Source: Acidimicrobiia bacterium (lineage in GTDB: Bacteria; Actinomycetota; Acidimicrobiia; Acidimicrobiales; Hopanoidiivorantaceae). From it: 5,334 nt of DNA. Made by a program: the position numbers and the translations under genes. The stretch is taken from assembly GCA_020027305.1 (NCBI GenBank), contig JAHRAM010000175.1, forward strand, positions 1-5,334, given 5' to 3'. Under the pieces are notes generated by a model. The model was not told where the DNA came from, did no database searches, and saw only the letters and a list, made by a program, of their open reading frames with translations. Below, piece by piece: positions 5,062 through 5,334 of this stretch. How positions within the stretch are numbered: the first letter of the stretch is position 1; the number at the start of each line of letters is the position of its first letter.

Positions 5062-5334
5062 CTAACCAATAGCTAATAGCTCCCCCATCAACTTGTGACC
5101 AGGAACTATTTCTGCTTCTGCCACATATGATTCTGTGTAGGTGGCAGCTTGATTTTTTTCAGTGCTTTTAGAATTAAGCAACATATATGGCACTGGATCT
5201 GACGTATGTGTTTTTGAGGCGATTGAAGTTACATGGTCAGGAAGAAGAAGCATCGCCCATTCTCCCATCTCATCTAAACTTGGATATGAATATAAATATT
5301 TTGAGTTAAGAGTGATGAGGGTATGGCAGAAAAC
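5062..5334 (-). CDS. apgM: ApgM-family phosphoglycerate mutase / proposed homoserine kinase, C-terminal fragment
   Basis: The last 90 residues of a gene whose start lies beyond the window edge at 5334; the frame is open from the edge to the TAG at 5062. The fragment contains LDEMGEW (20-26), LLLPDH (29-34) and KTHTSDPVPY (41-50), matching the C-terminal metal-binding end of the archaeal-type cofactor-independent phosphoglycerate mutase family in the alkaline phosphatase superfamily, where the Asp and His of PDH and the His of THT are metal-site residues. It ends with the typical PGHKLMGELL (78-87). The 20 residues nearest the edge match the family less well. ApgM interconverts 3- and 2-phosphoglycerate, but a bacterial subgroup next to threonine genes has been proposed to be a homoserine kinase. 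Directly upstream of rho it takes the position of thrB in Actinobacteria, so the kinase role is an attractive inference. Confidence 0.85.
   Translation of the reverse strand, partial: VFCHTLITLNSKYLYSYPSLDEMGEWAMLLLPDHVTSIASKTHTSDPVPYMLLNSKSTEKNQAATYTESYVAEAEIVPGHKLMGELLAIG

Noticed and set aside
5062..5268. Treating the apgM fragment as a complete 68-residue gene starting at the ATG near 5268
   Set aside because: The frame stays open to the window edge, family similarity (LDEMGEW) begins before that Met, and the family is around 400 residues long; it is a partial gene.

Overview
This window is a chromosomal housekeeping segment. All of its convincing genes lie on the minus strand, so the biological order runs from high to low coordinates: an ApgM-family enzyme (only the C-terminal end is present, 5062-5334), then rho, rpmE (L31, type B), prfA, prmC and a Sua5/YrdC threonylcarbamoyl-adenylate synthase ending at 16. 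The DNA is AT-leaning overall and becomes very AT-rich in the 439-bp gap before rho. I see no mobile element, tRNA, rRNA, CRISPR array or phage gene.

The order rho-rpmE-prfA-prmC-sua5 is the classic actinobacterial one; in Mycobacterium it follows hom-thrC-thrB. Rho has the long, charged, low-complexity N-terminal insertion typical of Actinobacteria and some neighbouring phyla. With the modest GC content, a low-GC uncultured actinobacterium (Acidimicrobiia/Actinomarinales-like plankton) is my best guess. A Chloroflexi relative is not excluded. This placement is inference.

Region by region: 16-645 is sua5/tsaC. A 79-bp spacer with three A-rich repeats follows, then prmC (725-1609). A 98-bp spacer separates prmC from prfA (1708-2784). 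prfA overlaps the stop codon of rpmE (2784-3065) by one base (TAATG). A 39-bp spacer precedes rho (3105-4622). The 4623-5061 gap holds a candidate terminator directly after apgM, a good sigma70-like promoter pointing at rho, and a roughly 350-nt AT-rich leader containing direct and inverted repeats.

The genes form an information-processing cluster: transcription termination (Rho), a ribosomal protein (L31), stop-codon reading (RF1), the methyltransferase that modifies the RF1 GGQ glutamine (PrmC), and the first step of tRNA t6A37 formation (Sua5). The upstream ApgM-like enzyme occupies the place of the homoserine kinase thrB in related genomes, which makes it a candidate non-orthologous homoserine kinase. 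I found no clearly new system. The points most worth a second look are the ApgM/thrB replacement, the long rho leader, the lack of Shine-Dalgarno motifs and the zinc-free L31.
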